This document shows positions 36,376 to 45,535 of a stretch of 64,000 nucleotides of DNA, piece after piece. Position 1 is the first letter of the stretch; the number at the start of each line of letters is the position of its first letter. Origin of the DNA: Marivivens donghaensis (lineage in GTDB: Bacteria > Pseudomonadota > Alphaproteobacteria > Rhodobacterales > Rhodobacteraceae); assembly GCF_023541015.1 (NCBI RefSeq), contig NZ_JALNPR010000001.1, positions 434,001 through 498,000 on the forward strand. The letters are read 5' to 3'. The translations under genes and the position numbers were made by a program. Under the pieces are notes generated by a model. It ran no database searches and was not told where the DNA came from. It saw only the letters and a list, made by a program, of their open reading frames with translations.

Positions 36376-38003
36376 CAGGCAAAGAGCCCATGCAGGAACC
36401 AACGCGGCTCTGCCCCACGCAGATCGCCCAGCACGCCCTCGCGGTAAATCCACAGGCGCAGGCCGTGCTGATCCTCGACCTTGTAGTAATCGCGCAGTCG
36501 CGTGCCGGGTTTGTCGGCCCACCATTCGGGGGCAATCCGCTCTGGCCCGTCAAAGCGGCCGACGCGGTGCACCTGCCGCCGCCAGACAAACTGGGCGGGC
36601 GGACCTTCGGGCACGGCATAGAGGACGCGGATTTCCTCTGGGTGTTCGAGCAGGCGAATGGGCCGCCGTGGATGGGTGGCGGCAGGGTCAGGGGTGCCCG
36701 CCATCGCAGGTCGCCACTGTTCCGAACGTTCGGGGATATGCCGCTCTAACGAGGCAGGACGCAGCACCCCACGCGGCCCAAACCGCGCGGTGAGACGGTC
36801 GATGGTCTGCGCGAGTTCGCTGCCATCCGTGGCGCGGCGGTCCAAGCGGTGCTGTAGCTTCCCCATCTGTTCGACAAAGGGCGCGGCGAGGGTGATCAGG
36901 TCAAACCCATAGCCAGGGTCGATGCGGTCCAGCTTCCCGTCAAAAAGTTTGGCCAGATGGGCGGCATCGCGGCTGGGCTGGCTGGTCGCGACCGTGACAG
37001 AGGACACATCCCCATCGGTGCGATACACGGTCAGCGTGATCCGCCGCGCGCCAAACCCTGCGGCCTCTAGATCGGCGCAGAGGTCTTGGGCCAGTTGGGG
37101 AATCCATTCGGTCGGATCTTGGACGGGTTCGGGCAGGCGGGCGTGGGTGATGAACCGAGGTGGATCATCTGGCGCATCCAGCGGCTCTGCCAATTTCCCC
37201 ACCATCTGGTCGAGCCGCATCAGCGGGTTTTCCGCCAGCGGCGCACGGGCAAACCGACGGGCAAGAGGCACACGCGGCACCGCAATCAGATCGCCGATGG
37301 TCTTTAGCCCCAACCGATTGAGCAACAGCGTCGTGTCATCCGTGATCCGCAAGGCTCGCACGGGCAGGGCGCTGATCTGTGTCTCTAGCTGATCCGGCGG
37401 GCAGACCGCCCGCACCGCGCCAAAGCGAGCCAGCCCCCATGCCGCGCCATGGGTCGGGGCAATCGCGCTCGCAGAGTTGAGGCCGAGGCCCGCCAGACGG
37501 TCCTCGATCTGCAAGAGCATCGCGTCCTCTCCACCAAAGAGGTGAGCGCAGCCCGTGATGTCCATCACGATCCCATCGGCCCCATCCCGCGCGGTCCAAG
37601 GCGCCCATCGCCGCGACCATAGCATCAGCCGTTCCAGCGCACGGGCATCGCTGTCCACATCCGCATGGTCGAGGTGCAGCGCAGGGCAGATCGCCCGCAT
37701 ATCGACAACGCGGGCACCGATATAGACGCCCGCGGCTTCGGCTGCGTGGTTGGTGGCATGGATCATCGCGCCCCGTGCGCTATCCACGGCCAAGGCGCAG
37801 GGCATATCCGCAGGTGGGCTATCGCCGCGCCGATCCGCCATGATCTGCCAGCGGTCCATCGCAAAGCGGGGTAGGTGGAGGGACAGAATGCGCCGCCCCG
37901 ATGGTTTCGGTTTGGCCCAGTCTGGCGCAGGGGTCTGTAGCCCCGTTTCTAACTGTTTCAGGGCGGCAGCGAGGTCCATGTCCCGTGATGACAGGCGGCT
38001 CAC
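36375..38003 (-). CDS. imuB: ImuB, catalytically inactive Y-family polymerase-like protein
   Basis: A 542-residue protein of the DNA polymerase Y family that bridges DnaE2 and the beta clamp. The N-terminal part RRILSLHLPRFAMDRW and the later DGIVMDITGCAHLFGGE correspond to the polymerase palm; ImuB proteins lack catalytic acidic residues there. The C-terminal IMPDH-like/ImuB-C region contains RLRDYYKVEDQHGLRLWIYR. The start GTG 38003 overlaps the imuA stop by four bases; ATG 37979 is an alternative start. Confidence 0.92.
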   Translation of the reverse strand: MSRLSSRDMDLAAALKQLETGLQTPAPDWAKPKPSGRRILSLHLPRFAMDRWQIMADRRGDSPPADMPCALAVDSARGAMIHATNHAAEAAGVYIGARVVDMRAICPALHLDHADVDSDARALERLMLWSRRWAPWTARDGADGIVMDITGCAHLFGGEDAMLLQIEDRLAGLGLNSASAIAPTHGAAWGLARFGAVRAVCPPDQLETQISALPVRALRITDDTTLLLNRLGLKTIGDLIAVPRVPLARRFARAPLAENPLMRLDQMVGKLAEPLDAPDDPPRFITHARLPEPVQDPTEWIPQLAQDLCADLEAAGFGARRITLTVYRTDGDVSSVTVATSQPSRDAAHLAKLFDGKLDRIDPGYGFDLITLAAPFVEQMGKLQHRLDRRATDGSELAQTIDRLTARFGPRGVLRPASLERHIPERSEQWRPAMAGTPDPAATHPRRPIRLLEHPEEIRVLYAVPEGPPAQFVWRRQVHRVGRFDGPERIAPEWWADKPGTRLRDYYKVEDQHGLRLWIYREGVLGDLRGAEPRWFLHGLFA

Positions 38004-38617
38004 CCTTCAGCCTCCCTCCGCTGGTCGTCATAGGCGTCTGCCTCAACGCCGTGGTCAAAGGTCAATCGGGTGCCATCATACTGTGCCACCCAACGCCCCG
38101 TTTTGCCCCAGCGGGATCGGAATAAATCAGCCTCCCAGACGGGCGCACCGGGGGCGCGGCTGTCCCACGGGTGTTTGAGCGATTGCAAAGAGGCCACGCG
38201 CCAGCGATTGCGCGCCGCACTCAACCCCGCAGTGGCCGCCCGCCGAATGAGCCACGCGGGAATACGATGCGCCTCTGACCGCAAGGCCAGCCGTTTCGTC
38301 GCGGTAAAATCGAGGACGGCAGGATCACCCCAGACCTCGCCCAACACGGCGCCAAAGGCAGGGCAACGTAACCCTTCCTCCATCGCCCAAAGGACATCGA
38401 CGGGGCGGTTGGCGTCCACATGGATGATCTCAATCGGGCGAGGCAACCCGCGCAGATGTGGGCGGCCTGTTTCCTTGCGCGATAGACGGTCCTGAATCCA
38501 CAGAACGGGTTTGGCCGTGTCCAGATGGGCCAGCACAAAACCCACCGCTGCTGCATCAATAGCGCGGGGGCTAAACACCTCTGACAGGGTGGCATCTTTG
38601 GGCGTTGGACGGGACAT
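38000..38617 (-). CDS. imuA: ImuA, SOS mutagenesis accessory protein
   Basis: A 205-residue RecA-like protein that, with ImuB and DnaE2, forms the mutasome. ATG 38617 begins MSRPTPKDATLSEVFSP; FVLAHLDTAKPVLWIQDRLS is followed by a short RecA-fold core. No canonical Walker A is visible, as is usual in alphaproteobacterial ImuA. The frame continues open upstream through the antisense strand of the glycerate kinase gene, which is not coding. A LexA box lies 12 bases before the start, so the operon should be SOS-induced. Confidence 0.9.
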   Translation of the reverse strand: MSRPTPKDATLSEVFSPRAIDAAAVGFVLAHLDTAKPVLWIQDRLSRKETGRPHLRGLPRPIEIIHVDANRPVDVLWAMEEGLRCPAFGAVLGEVWGDPAVLDFTATKRLALRSEAHRIPAWLIRRAATAGLSAARNRWRVASLQSLKHPWDSRAPGAPVWEADLFRSRWGKTGRWVAQYDGTRLTFDHGVEADAYDDQRREAEG

Positions 38618-38629
38618 GGCAGACTCTTT

Positions 38630-38644
38630 GTTCTCTTTTTGTTC
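38630..38644 (-). promoter_or_regulatory. LexA (SOS) box before imuA
   Basis: GTTC (38630-38633), seven bases, GTTC (38641-38644): a perfect match to the alphaproteobacterial LexA site GTTC-N7-GTTC (GAAC-N7-GAAC on the gene strand). It overlaps the predicted -10 box. Confidence 0.85.
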
Positions 38645-38670
38645 TACATCGAGTCGCCACCTTCCGTCAA
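38643..38670 (-). promoter_or_regulatory. Predicted imuA promoter
   Basis: On the minus strand TTGACG (38670-38665) and TGTAGA (38648-38643) are 16 bases apart. The -10 overlaps the LexA box, so bound LexA would exclude RNA polymerase. Confidence 0.5.
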
Positions 38671-38744
38671 ATATCCTGATGGGCAGAGGGGCAAAGATCT
38701 GAAAATGCCTTGCCCTTGGAAAACGGCTAGGTAACGATCCGCCC

Positions 38745-39938
38745 ATGACCCAAGATATGCGCCAAATGGCTACCCGAATTTTCAACGCAGGCGTCGCTGC
38801 CGCTGATCCCTTTACCGGCGTCCAAGGCGCATTGCCCGATACAGCCCCCGCGCTGATCCTCTCGGTTGGTAAAGCCGCCCGCCGTATGGCCGAGGCGGCG
38901 TTGGACCGTTTCGCGGGCGTGCCAACCATCGTGGTGACCAACGCTGAAAACGCGTCTCCGCTAGACGGCGCGACCGTGATCACCGCAGGCCACCCCGTCC
39001 CAGACGAGGGCGGTGCCGCTGGCGCGCGCGCCTTTATCGAGGCGATCCAATCCACCACGGGTCCCGTTCTGGTGCTCGTCTCGGGCGGTGGGTCGGCGCT
39101 GCTGCCTGCACCTGCGGGGAACATCACGCTCGACGATAAGGCCGAGGTCAGCAGGCTCCTCTTGGCGTCGGGGGCGGATATTCGGACGATGAACTTGCTG
39201 CGCCAGCAACTGTCTCTGATCAAAGGGGGCGGTTTGGCGCGGCTCTGTGCGGGGCGCGACCTGCGGGCGCTGATCCTGTCGGATGTGGTGGGCGATGACC
39301 TCTCTACAATTGCCAGCGGGCCAACCGTTGCGCCTTTGGGCACACGCGAGGATGCGATTGCCGTATTGGAACGCCTGAACATCTGGGACCGTGTGACGCA
39401 GTCGGTGCGCGATTGGCTCACCCGTTCTGACGCTGACCAGCCGATTGCAGAGGCGCAGAACATCCTGATCGGATCAAACGCCCAATCGGTCGCCGCAATG
39501 GCCGCAGAGGCTGGCGTGGCGCATGTCATTCCCACCGCCATCGAAGGGGACGTTGCCGATGCGGCCCGTGAAATCTGTGATGCGGCAGGTGAGGGCGTAA
39601 CCATTTGGGGCGGTGAAACGACCGTGACGCTCAAGGGCACAGGGCGCGGTGGCCGTAACCAAGAGCTTGCCCTGCGCATCGCGATTGAGGCACAGGCACG
39701 GGGTTGGACCAACTGGACCTGCCTTCAGGGCGGATCGGACGGGCGTGATGGACCGACGGACGCTGCGGGTGGTTTGGTCGACGAGGGCACGCTTGCGCGG
39801 ATCGCGGCGGCGGGCGGTGATCTGGCGGCGCTCTTGGACAATAACGACAGCTACGCTGCACTGGGCCTTGCGGGGGATTTGTTGATGACAGGCGGCACTG
39901 GGACCAATGTGGCCGATCTGGGTGTCCTCATTCGATAA
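38745..39938 (+). CDS. Glycerate 2-kinase (MOFRL family; hydroxypyruvate reductase by old name)
   Basis: A 397-residue cytoplasmic enzyme of the DUF4147/MOFRL family, expected to phosphorylate glycerate to 2-phosphoglycerate. The N-terminal domain includes ALILSVGKAARRMAEAAL and VLVLVSGGGSALLPAP; the C-terminal MOFRL domain contains WGGETTVTLKGTGRGGRNQE and the terminal TGGTGTNVADLGVLI. Database names such as TtuD or hydroxypyruvate reductase are historical. It is divergent from the imu operon and 79 bases before the alcohol dehydrogenase gene. Confidence 0.9.
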   Translation: MTQDMRQMATRIFNAGVAAADPFTGVQGALPDTAPALILSVGKAARRMAEAALDRFAGVPTIVVTNAENASPLDGATVITAGHPVPDEGGAAGARAFIEAIQSTTGPVLVLVSGGGSALLPAPAGNITLDDKAEVSRLLLASGADIRTMNLLRQQLSLIKGGGLARLCAGRDLRALILSDVVGDDLSTIASGPTVAPLGTREDAIAVLERLNIWDRVTQSVRDWLTRSDADQPIAEAQNILIGSNAQSVAAMAAEAGVAHVIPTAIEGDVADAAREICDAAGEGVTIWGGETTVTLKGTGRGGRNQELALRIAIEAQARGWTNWTCLQGGSDGRDGPTDAAGGLVDEGTLARIAAAGGDLAALLDNNDSYAALGLAGDLLMTGGTGTNVADLGVLIR

Positions 39939-39939
39939 G

Positions 39940-39959
39940 AATTGAACAATCCTTCAATT
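39940..39959 (+). promoter_or_regulatory. AT-rich inverted repeat between glycerate kinase and alcohol dehydrogenase genes
   Basis: AATTGAA (39940-39946) and TTCAATT (39953-39959) form a perfect 7-bp inverted repeat around CAATCC. It could be an operator or a weak terminator. Confidence 0.3.
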
Positions 39960-40017
39960 TCTCTTGCCTCAACTCCGCTCTCGCCCGAAAGTGGTGTAAA
40001 CAGAGACGGAGGACCTG

Positions 40018-41145
40018 ATGAAAACGCGGATCGCTTTGCTGCGACAAATGGGGAATGCACGCCCCTATGCAGAGACAAAACCCATTGAAATCGTTGAGGC
40101 AGAGCTGTCCGAGCCTGGCAGTGGGGAACTCCTGATCAAAATGGCGGCGGCGGGTCTGTGTCACTCTGACCTCTCAGTCATCAACGGCGACCGTCCGCGC
40201 GATATGCCTGTGGCTCTCGGTCACGAAGCCTCTGGCGTGGTCGAATCCGTCGGCCCGAACGTCACCCGCTTTGCCAAGGGCGATCACGTGGTTCTGGTCT
40301 TTGCGCCGTCCTGTGGTCACTGCGTGCCCTGCGCCGAAGGCCGCCCCGCGCTCTGCATTCCTGCGGCGGCGGCAGCGGGCAAGGGAAGCCTGATCGGGGG
40401 TGACAAACGGATCAGCCACGAGGGTCACACTGTGAACCACCATGTCGGCGTCTCAGCGTTCTCAGACTACGCCGTGGTGTCCGAGGCGTCTTGCGTGAAG
40501 ATCGACAAAGACATTCCGCTGGATCGTGCGGCGCTTTTGGGCTGTGCGGTTCTGACGGGCGTTGGCGCTGTGCTGAACTCTGGCAACCTGCGGGCAGGGC
40601 AGACCTGCGCGGTGGTGGGCTTGGGCGGTGTTGGCCTTGCCGCGCTCTTGGGCGCGATTGCGGGTGGCGCACGTGAAGTCATCGCGGTTGACCTTGCCGC
40701 CGACAAACGCGCCTTTGCGCTGGAACTGGGCGCGACTGCCGCGATTGATCCGTCCGAGGAAGGCGCGGTTCAAAAGCTGCGCGATATGACGGGTGGTGGT
40801 GTGGACCTCGCGGTCGAGGTAGCGGGCGCGGTGCCTGCGTTGAAATACGCCTATGACGTGACGCGCCGTGGTGGGACGACTGTCACCGCTGGCCTGCCGA
40901 ACCCGCAGCACGAGTTGAAAATCCCTGCCGTGTCGCTCACCGCGAACGAACAAACGCTCAAGGGGTCTTATGTGGGATCATGCGTGCCGCTGCGGGATAT
41001 TCCGCGCTTTGCGTCTATGATGATGCGGGGGCAGTTGCCGATTGAAAAGCTGATGACCCACCAGATCAAACTTGATGACATCAACGAGGGCTTTGATCGT
41101 TTGGCCGAAGGGGCCGCGATCCGTCAGGTTGTCGTGTTTGACTGA
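40018..41145 (+). CDS. Zinc-dependent alcohol dehydrogenase (MDR family)
   Basis: A 375-residue NAD(P)-linked dehydrogenase. Catalytic zinc ligands are Cys48 in GLCHSDLS, His69-Glu70 in GHEASG and probably Cys176 in LLGCAVLTG. The structural zinc is held by Cys99, Cys102, Cys105 and Cys113. The nucleotide-binding GLGGVG is at 201-206. The family resembles class III/AdhC-type enzymes, but lacks a clear glutathione-site signature, so the substrate is left open. ACGGAGGACCTG precedes ATG 40018. The gene is followed by a strong terminator. Confidence 0.9.
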   Translation: MKTRIALLRQMGNARPYAETKPIEIVEAELSEPGSGELLIKMAAAGLCHSDLSVINGDRPRDMPVALGHEASGVVESVGPNVTRFAKGDHVVLVFAPSCGHCVPCAEGRPALCIPAAAAAGKGSLIGGDKRISHEGHTVNHHVGVSAFSDYAVVSEASCVKIDKDIPLDRAALLGCAVLTGVGAVLNSGNLRAGQTCAVVGLGGVGLAALLGAIAGGAREVIAVDLAADKRAFALELGATAAIDPSEEGAVQKLRDMTGGGVDLAVEVAGAVPALKYAYDVTRRGGTTVTAGLPNPQHELKIPAVSLTANEQTLKGSYVGSCVPLRDIPRFASMMMRGQLPIEKLMTHQIKLDDINEGFDRLAEGAAIRQVVVFD

Positions 41146-41157
41146 CCTCTAAAAGTT

Positions 41158-41185
41158 TTGCGCCCGCTGTTGAGGGCGGGCGCAA
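41158..41185. terminator. Bidirectional terminator between alcohol dehydrogenase and RND genes
   Basis: TTGCGCCCGC (41158-41167) pairs with GCGGGCGCAA (41176-41185) around an eight-base loop. It lies between two convergent genes. Confidence 0.8.
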
Positions 41186-41192
41186 GTTGCGT

Positions 41193-44100
41193 TTAGGTTT
41201 TGAAGATCCGGTAGATCGCTGGGATCACCAGAACCGTCAGAGCGGTTGAGGACAACAACCCGAACAAGAGCGAGATCGCGAGACCTTGGAAGATCGGGTC
41301 AACCAGGATCACCGCCGCGCCGATCATCGCCGCAAGCGCGGTCAGAAGGATCGGTTTGAAACGGGTCGCGCCTGCTTCGATCAGAACATCCACGGTCACC
41401 TCGCCGTCGTCATTGGCGTTGCGGATAAAGTCCACCAGTAGGATAGAGTTCCGCACGATAATCCCTGCAAGCGCGATGAAACCAATCATCGAGGTCGCCG
41501 AGAAGGGCGCGCCGAACAGCCAGTGACCACCCATAATACCGAGGAACGTCAGCGGCACAGGTGTCAGGATCACCAGCGGCAGACGGAAGCTGCCGAACTG
41601 GGCCACGACGAGGATGTAAATCCCCAAGAGAGCCACACCGAAAGCAGCGCCCATGTCGCGGAAGGTGACCCAAGTCACTTCCCATTCACCATCCCAAAGG
41701 ATGACGGGGGTGTCTGTCTCGGATGGCTGACCGTTCAGGCTGATCTCGGGCTTCATGCCTTCGGGCCAGTCCATCGCGTCCAGACGTTCCTGCACGGCGA
41801 GCATACCATAGAGCGGTGCCTCATAATCGCCCGCCATTTCTGCCATGACCATGATGGTGTCACGACCGTTGTGGCGGAAGATCGGGAACGACGCGCGTTC
41901 TTCGGTGATCTGCACAACGTCACCCAGTTCGACCACGCCACGACCACCGGGCAGGGCATTCGCCGGAACCGGAGTAGAGAGCGCCATCGCGTCCAAAGTG
42001 TTGTCGCCGTGGTCACGTGTCATCACGATCGGCAGCGGACGACGGCCTTCGCCACGGTGGGAATAGCCCACAATCGACGACCCGTTCAGGAGTTGCAGCG
42101 TCTGTGTGACATCGCTTTCCAGCACGTTGTAGAAATCGAGGTCAGAGGTCATCAGTTCTGCCCGCAGACGACGCGGCTGGACGCCGTAGTTGTTGTCTAC
42201 GTCCACGACAAAGTCGATGTCCTCAAACGCGGCACGGACCTTTTCAGCAACTTCGCGACGGGTGTCAGCATCAGGGCCGTAAACCTCTGCCAAGAGGGTC
42301 GCGATCACTGGCGGACCCGGAGGGGGTTCGACCGCTTTGACGACCGTGCCTTCGGGCAGGTTCAGCGTGGCAAGGCGTGCGCGCAGGTCCAGTGCGATGT
42401 CGTGGCTGGTGCGGTCACGTTCTGTTTTCGGCAGAAGGTTCAGCTGCACCTCGCCCATCTCTGGGTTCTGACGCAGGTAGTAGTGACGCACGAGGCCGTT
42501 AAAGTTGAACGGTGCCGCAGTGCCCGCGTGGGTCTGGGCCGAGATCACCTCGGGCATATCCATCGCGATACGTGCAGCGGCTTGGGCAACGGCATCGGTG
42601 GCCTCAACGCTCGAGCCTTCGGGCAGGTCGATCATGATCGCCAGTTCCGATTTGTTGTCGAACGGCAGAAGTTTAACCGTCACGTCCTTGGTGTAGAGGA
42701 GGCCGAGCGACCCGAAGGACAGCACAACCACGACCAAGAGGAAGATCAGCGACGACTTCTTACCCGACAACAGCGGGCGCGCGATGCGGTCATACATGCG
42801 ACCCAGTTTGCCACCGGGGAACCCATGCCCATCATCGTGGTGCAGTTCCGCACGGCCTGCGATTTTCAGCATCAGCCACGGGGTCAGGATCACCGCGACA
42901 AAGAACGAAAAGATCATCGCGGCGGAAGCGTTCGCAGGGATCGGGCTCATGTAGGGGCCCATCAGACCTGACACAAAGAGCATCGGCAGAAGGGCAACCA
43001 CAACGGTCAGGGTCGCAACGATGGTCGGGTTGCCGACCTCAGCCACAGCCGCGATGGTCGCGCCAAAGCGGTTCTGCCCCGGTTTCTTCATCCCCCAGTG
43101 ACGGGCGATGTTCTCGATGACCACAATCGCGTCATCCACCAAGATCCCGATCGAGAAGATCAACGCAAAGAGCGACACACGGTTGAGCGTATATCCCATG
43201 ATGTAAGCCGCAAAGAGCGTCAGGAGGATCGTCACAGGGATCACGATGGCGACCACGATGGCTTCGCGCCAACCGATGGCGAGCCAGACGAGGATCACGA
43301 TAGAGATGGTCGCCAAAGCGAGGTGGAACAAAAGTTCGTTCGCTTTTTCGTCGGCGGTTTCACCGTAGTCACGAGTGATTTCGATATCGACGGATTCAGG
43401 GATCAGTTTGCCGTGCATGCCCTCAATGCGATGCAGGATTTCCTCGGCCACGATCACAGCGTTCGAACCAGCGCGTTTCGCCAGAGCGAGGGTGACGGCG
43501 GGACGGCGGGTGACCTCACCATTTTCATCGCGGGTGAGGGTCGCCACATGGCGTTCGTCGATGTCATTGACCAGCGCAACATCGGCCACGTCACGGACAT
43601 AGACCGTGCGACCGTCGCGGGTGGTGAGTTCAAGATTGCCGATATCCGCAGGGGTGGTCAGCGTGCGACCGACGACGAGGCCGATCTGTTCACCCCCATC
43701 ACGGAGCGTGCCCGCAGGAACCGCGCTGTTCGCGCTCTGCACTTTGCCTGCAAGCTGCTGGAGCGTCACTCCGTAAAGCGCCAGTTTTTCAGGATTTGGG
43801 GCAACGCGGATCGCCTCGTCGGTGGCGCCGATCAGGTAGGTTAGGCCCACGTTTTCAATCGTCGCGGCCTCAACTTCGACCTCGCGGGCAATGCGGGTCA
43901 GGTCAGCGGCGGTGATGTCCTCATGGCCCTCAGCGGCGCTAAAGGTGACAGAGAGGATCGGCACATCATTGATGCCACGGCCCACAACCATCGGCTGCGG
44001 AATGCCCACAGGGATACGGTCGAGGTTCGCCATGATCTTGTCCCGCACGCGCAGGATCGCAGTGTCAGAGGGGATGCCGACCTCGAACCGTGCGGTGACC

Positions 44101-44405
44101 ATCACGTGGTCGTCGCGGGTGTCAGAGTAGACGTGTTCGACGTTGTCGATGCCTTTGATGATCGTCTCAAGCGGCTCTGTGATAAGTTTCACCGCGTCTT
44201 CGACACGCAGGCCTTGGGCTTCGACGAAGATATCGACGAGCGGCACAGAGATTTGCGGCTCTTCTTCGCGGGGCAGAGCGCCCAGCGCAATCAGGCCAAC
44301 GGCCAGAGACGCCATCAGCAGGAGGGGGGTCAGCGGCGACAGCAGGAACATACGGGTCAGGTGACCCGCAATGCCGAGGCTGCCTGTTTGGTTCGGATTA
44401 CTCAT
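41193..44405 (-). CDS. RND-family efflux pump permease
   Basis: A 1070-residue inner-membrane proton antiporter of the resistance-nodulation-division superfamily. Two repeats of a membrane domain and a large periplasmic domain are visible. The first membrane segment is at about residues 22-45. The proton-relay acidic pair Asp424-Asp425 is in SIGILVDDAIVVIEN; the second half has the counterpart GIIVRNSILLVDFI. The periplasmic region contains ARFEVGIPSDTAILRVRDK. The family pattern is nearer HAE1-type drug pumps than metal (CzcA) pumps. No outer-membrane channel gene is present. It overlaps the adaptor gene by eight bases. Confidence 0.92.
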   Translation of the reverse strand: MSNPNQTGSLGIAGHLTRMFLLSPLTPLLLMASLAVGLIALGALPREEEPQISVPLVDIFVEAQGLRVEDAVKLITEPLETIIKGIDNVEHVYSDTRDDHVMVTARFEVGIPSDTAILRVRDKIMANLDRIPVGIPQPMVVGRGINDVPILSVTFSAAEGHEDITAADLTRIAREVEVEAATIENVGLTYLIGATDEAIRVAPNPEKLALYGVTLQQLAGKVQSANSAVPAGTLRDGGEQIGLVVGRTLTTPADIGNLELTTRDGRTVYVRDVADVALVNDIDERHVATLTRDENGEVTRRPAVTLALAKRAGSNAVIVAEEILHRIEGMHGKLIPESVDIEITRDYGETADEKANELLFHLALATISIVILVWLAIGWREAIVVAIVIPVTILLTLFAAYIMGYTLNRVSLFALIFSIGILVDDAIVVIENIARHWGMKKPGQNRFGATIAAVAEVGNPTIVATLTVVVALLPMLFVSGLMGPYMSPIPANASAAMIFSFFVAVILTPWLMLKIAGRAELHHDDGHGFPGGKLGRMYDRIARPLLSGKKSSLIFLLVVVVLSFGSLGLLYTKDVTVKLLPFDNKSELAIMIDLPEGSSVEATDAVAQAAARIAMDMPEVISAQTHAGTAAPFNFNGLVRHYYLRQNPEMGEVQLNLLPKTERDRTSHDIALDLRARLATLNLPEGTVVKAVEPPPGPPVIATLLAEVYGPDADTRREVAEKVRAAFEDIDFVVDVDNNYGVQPRRLRAELMTSDLDFYNVLESDVTQTLQLLNGSSIVGYSHRGEGRRPLPIVMTRDHGDNTLDAMALSTPVPANALPGGRGVVELGDVVQITEERASFPIFRHNGRDTIMVMAEMAGDYEAPLYGMLAVQERLDAMDWPEGMKPEISLNGQPSETDTPVILWDGEWEVTWVTFRDMGAAFGVALLGIYILVVAQFGSFRLPLVILTPVPLTFLGIMGGHWLFGAPFSATSMIGFIALAGIIVRNSILLVDFIRNANDDGEVTVDVLIEAGATRFKPILLTALAAMIGAAVILVDPIFQGLAISLLFGLLSSTALTVLVIPAIYRIFKT

Positions 44406-45369
44406 GGTCAGTCACCACTACGTCGCCAGCATTCAGGCCAGTCAAAATTTCAACCCACTCGACGCCGTAACGCAGCATCGTGCCACCCGGAACGACGGCT
44501 TTTTCGATGGTGTGGCCGTCATGTTCGACCGCAACGAAATCAATGCCGCCGATTTGGGTCACGGCAGTCGCAGGAACGATCAGCGCGTCATGGGTGCCAA
44601 CGGTCAGGCGCACTGGCACACGCAGGCCCACGAAGGTGTCAGAGAGGCCATCAACCTCAACATCGGCCTCAACGCGACCGCCAGAGATTTGCGGGTAGAT
44701 CTTGGCCAGACGGCCTTCGATTTCGCCGTCGGAACCCTCGATGGAAATTGGATCGCCTTGGGTCAATGACAGGGCGTGGCGTTCGGGGATCGACAGACGC
44801 AGGAACACGCCGCCACCGCCGATGACCGCCACAGGTTCACCTGGGTTGATCACGGAACCCAGAGAGACAGGAACATCAAGGACGATACCCGTTTCAGGCG
44901 CGAGTACGCTGCCTTCTTCGATCTGGCGTTTGACGACCAGCTTTTCCGCCTCAGTCCCAGCGATTTCGCCGTTCAGCACGTCGACCGCGGTTTGCAGCCC
45001 CTCAAGGCGCTGCCCCGTGATCACGCCGTTTTCCGATAGTTGCTGACCACGTTCGAGGTCGGCCTGTGCGGTTGCGAGACGCGAGGCTAGAGCCTCAAGA
45101 CGGGCGTCTAACGCCTCGACCTGCAACAGAAGTTTATCGTCTTCGATGCGGGCGATGGCCTGACCAGAGGTGACCTGATCGCCTTCGCTCACCAGCAGCT
45201 CTGTGATGGTGCCCGGAATACGAGCCCGAGCAGGCACGCGGTCGCGGGTTTCGACGGTGCCGTAGACGGGCTTCCATTCCTGAACAGGCTCAGGACGGAG
45301 GGTGATCGTGTCCGCCGCAGCGGTAAATCCGGTCGCAGCGATGCAGGCCGTGAGTAGGAGCGCGCGCAT
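44398..45369 (-). CDS. RND pump membrane-fusion (HlyD-type) adaptor
   Basis: A 323-residue periplasmic adaptor starting at ATG 45369 with signal peptide MRALLLTACIAATGFTAAADT. A short lipoyl-like barrel (RARIPGTITELLVSEGDQV), a helical hairpin (about 85-145) and a beta-barrel domain follow, as in HlyD-type adaptors. It would link the permease to an outer-membrane channel. The upstream intergenic stretch (45370-45476) is very AT-rich with repeated ATGTTTA, and no regulator gene lies next to the pair. Confidence 0.88.
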   Translation of the reverse strand: MRALLLTACIAATGFTAAADTITLRPEPVQEWKPVYGTVETRDRVPARARIPGTITELLVSEGDQVTSGQAIARIEDDKLLLQVEALDARLEALASRLATAQADLERGQQLSENGVITGQRLEGLQTAVDVLNGEIAGTEAEKLVVKRQIEEGSVLAPETGIVLDVPVSLGSVINPGEPVAVIGGGGVFLRLSIPERHALSLTQGDPISIEGSDGEIEGRLAKIYPQISGGRVEADVEVDGLSDTFVGLRVPVRLTVGTHDALIVPATAVTQIGGIDFVAVEHDGHTIEKAVVPGGTMLRYGVEWVEILTGLNAGDVVVTDHE

Positions 45370-45476
45370 GGGGGCCTCTCTGGTTAAACATTTAATTTGC
45401 GACATATATAAACATGCTAATATAAAAGCCAAGCGATTCTTTGGCCCGTGTCCCAATCAGTTTGCCGCAGCCACAT

Positions 45477-45511
45477 GAAAAGAGCGCAAACCGACCGTTC
45501 GGTTGCGCTCT
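45477..45511 (-). terminator. Terminator after arsJ
   Basis: AGAGCGCAAACCGA (45481-45494) pairs with TCGGTTGCGCTCT (45499-45511) with one bulged base, followed on the minus strand by TTTT (AAAA at 45477-45480). It ends the ars operon. Confidence 0.8.
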
Positions 45512-45535
45512 GATCTGTTAAGATATGGGGCGAGT

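Noticed and set aside
38618-39712. N-terminal extension of imuA running antisense to the glycerate kinase gene
   Set aside because: The ImuA-like sequence begins at 38617 and the extension would destroy the LexA box and promoter; it is an antisense shadow.
41523-42971. 482-codon open frame antisense to the RND permease gene
   Set aside because: His/Arg/Asp-rich shadow of a well-conserved gene on the other strand.
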